Shown: piece by piece, positions 63,433-64,000 of the stretch
How the letters are laid out: every line of letters begins with the position of its first letter
How positions within the stretch are numbered: position 1 is the first letter of the stretch
DNA from: Quercus robur
Taxonomy: Eukaryota; Streptophyta; Magnoliopsida; Fagales; Fagaceae
Direction: 5' to 3'
Assembly: GCF_932294415.1 (NCBI RefSeq)
Contig: NC_065537.1
Location: forward strand, 51,814,302-51,878,301
Length of the DNA stretch: 64,000 nucleotides
Notes under the pieces: model-generated
Databases searched by the model: none
Told to the model about the DNA's origin: nothing
The model's input: the letters and a program-made list of their open reading frames with translations, nothing else
Made by a program: the position numbers and the translations under genes

Positions 63433-64000
63433 TTCCTTTTTGATAAGTAATAAGTTTATTGATATAAAAAAAGGAACACCCCAGTACGCAGGGAGTGTAC
63501 AATGGGTCAAACAATTCAAGAACAAAAATTACAGGAATCTAAGAAATCAAAAAAAGAAAAATAAAATGATTGGTTTCACAAAGCAGCCAACAAATCGATT
63601 AAAGCTCTATAGAAAAATAACTTGAGGTTTGGTATGGATCTCTCATTATCTTCAAAGGACCTACTATTTCTCTCCTTCCAAAGACACCACAACAAGCAAT
63701 GGGGAACAATCAACCATATATACCTGATGACGACCAAATCTACCTTGCCAACATGCTAGAAGCCCCACTACAGATTGCAGCATAACCCAGCTTACTCCAA
63801 ACAAACCAAACACCATAGACCACAGATCCATAGCAACCAGACAATGAAGAAAGAGATGGTCAACTGATTCACCATTACACTTGCACATGTAGCACCAATC
63901 CAATATTCAAACCTTCCTTTTTCGTAAATTTTCAATCATTAAGCATTTCCCTAACGCAATAGTCCAAACAAAGAAAGCTACTCAAGAAGGAATCTTCTGC
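63433..64000 (-). mobile_element. 3' end of a plant LINE, continuing past the right edge
   Basis: On the minus strand, 63903-63700 encodes WCYMCKCNGESVDHLFLHC followed by LWSMVFGLFGVSWVM, the zf-RVT (zinc-binding) region at the end of plant LINE ORF2. After a frameshift, 63670-63590 gives SFEDNERSIPNLKLFFYRAL followed by a stop. The 3' end near 63440 carries TTGATAAGTAA followed by ATAAGTTTATTGATAT. This is the same 3' terminus as the LINE at 13349, so both belong to one family. The 5' part lies outside the window. Confidence 0.85.

Overview
This window looks like nuclear DNA of a flowering plant, most likely a woody eudicot. It is AT-rich, its genes are split by canonical GT-AG introns, and it is crowded with plant transposons (Ty1/copia, Ty3/gypsy, plant LINEs, MITEs, tRNA-derived SINE-like pieces). 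The repeat families would suit Fagales, but that is only a guess. Four host loci can be supported, all on the minus strand.

Layout. (1) 0.8-4.4 kb: the 5' five exons of an RRM protein of the NIFK family (nucleolar, ribosome biogenesis), running off the left edge. Its promoter carries a telo-box and site II elements, and intron 3 holds a MITE and armadillo-repeat gene fragments. (2) 4.8-10 kb: intergenic DNA with tandem duplications and an RNase H-like LINE remnant. (3) 10.0-23.3 kb: a complete 15-exon CTR1-like Raf-type MAP3K (672 aa by my splice model) whose introns hold a LINE, a collapsed LTR element, MITEs and SINE-like pieces. A 0.6-kb homopyrimidine tract lies just upstream. (4) 28.6-33.2 kb: a decayed Tnt1-like copia element with a perfect 5-bp target duplication. 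(5) 33.6-43.0 kb: a CC-NB-LRR resistance gene cut inside its LRR by a young copia element with an intact 1609-codon polyprotein. (6) 44.4-49.9 kb: an array of 78-bp and 96-bp repeats that joins a decayed antisense ORF of the 'putative gypsy type transposon' kind (49.9-51.8 kb) and then an LTR (about 52.3-52.8 kb). (7) 52.8-59.7 kb: no convincing gene, only degenerate duplications. (8) 59.7-60.0 kb: a compact intronless gene for mitochondrial ribosomal protein S14 (uS14m), apparently moved from the mitochondrion to the nucleus, with site II promoter motifs. (9) 60.4-64 kb: MITE-like inverted repeats and the 3' end of a LINE.

Functionally, the NIFK-like and RPS14 genes share a ribosome and growth promoter code. 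The CTR1-like kinase belongs to ethylene/Raf signalling, and the NLR is an immune receptor recently disabled or truncated by a transposon. The most unusual structure is the 5.5-kb repeat array plus antisense ORF plus LTR. It matches the 3' end of a Tat-lineage Ty3/gypsy element whose 3' UTR has expanded into satellite-like DNA.

All exon models were read by eye from splice consensus and protein family resemblance. No database search was possible.
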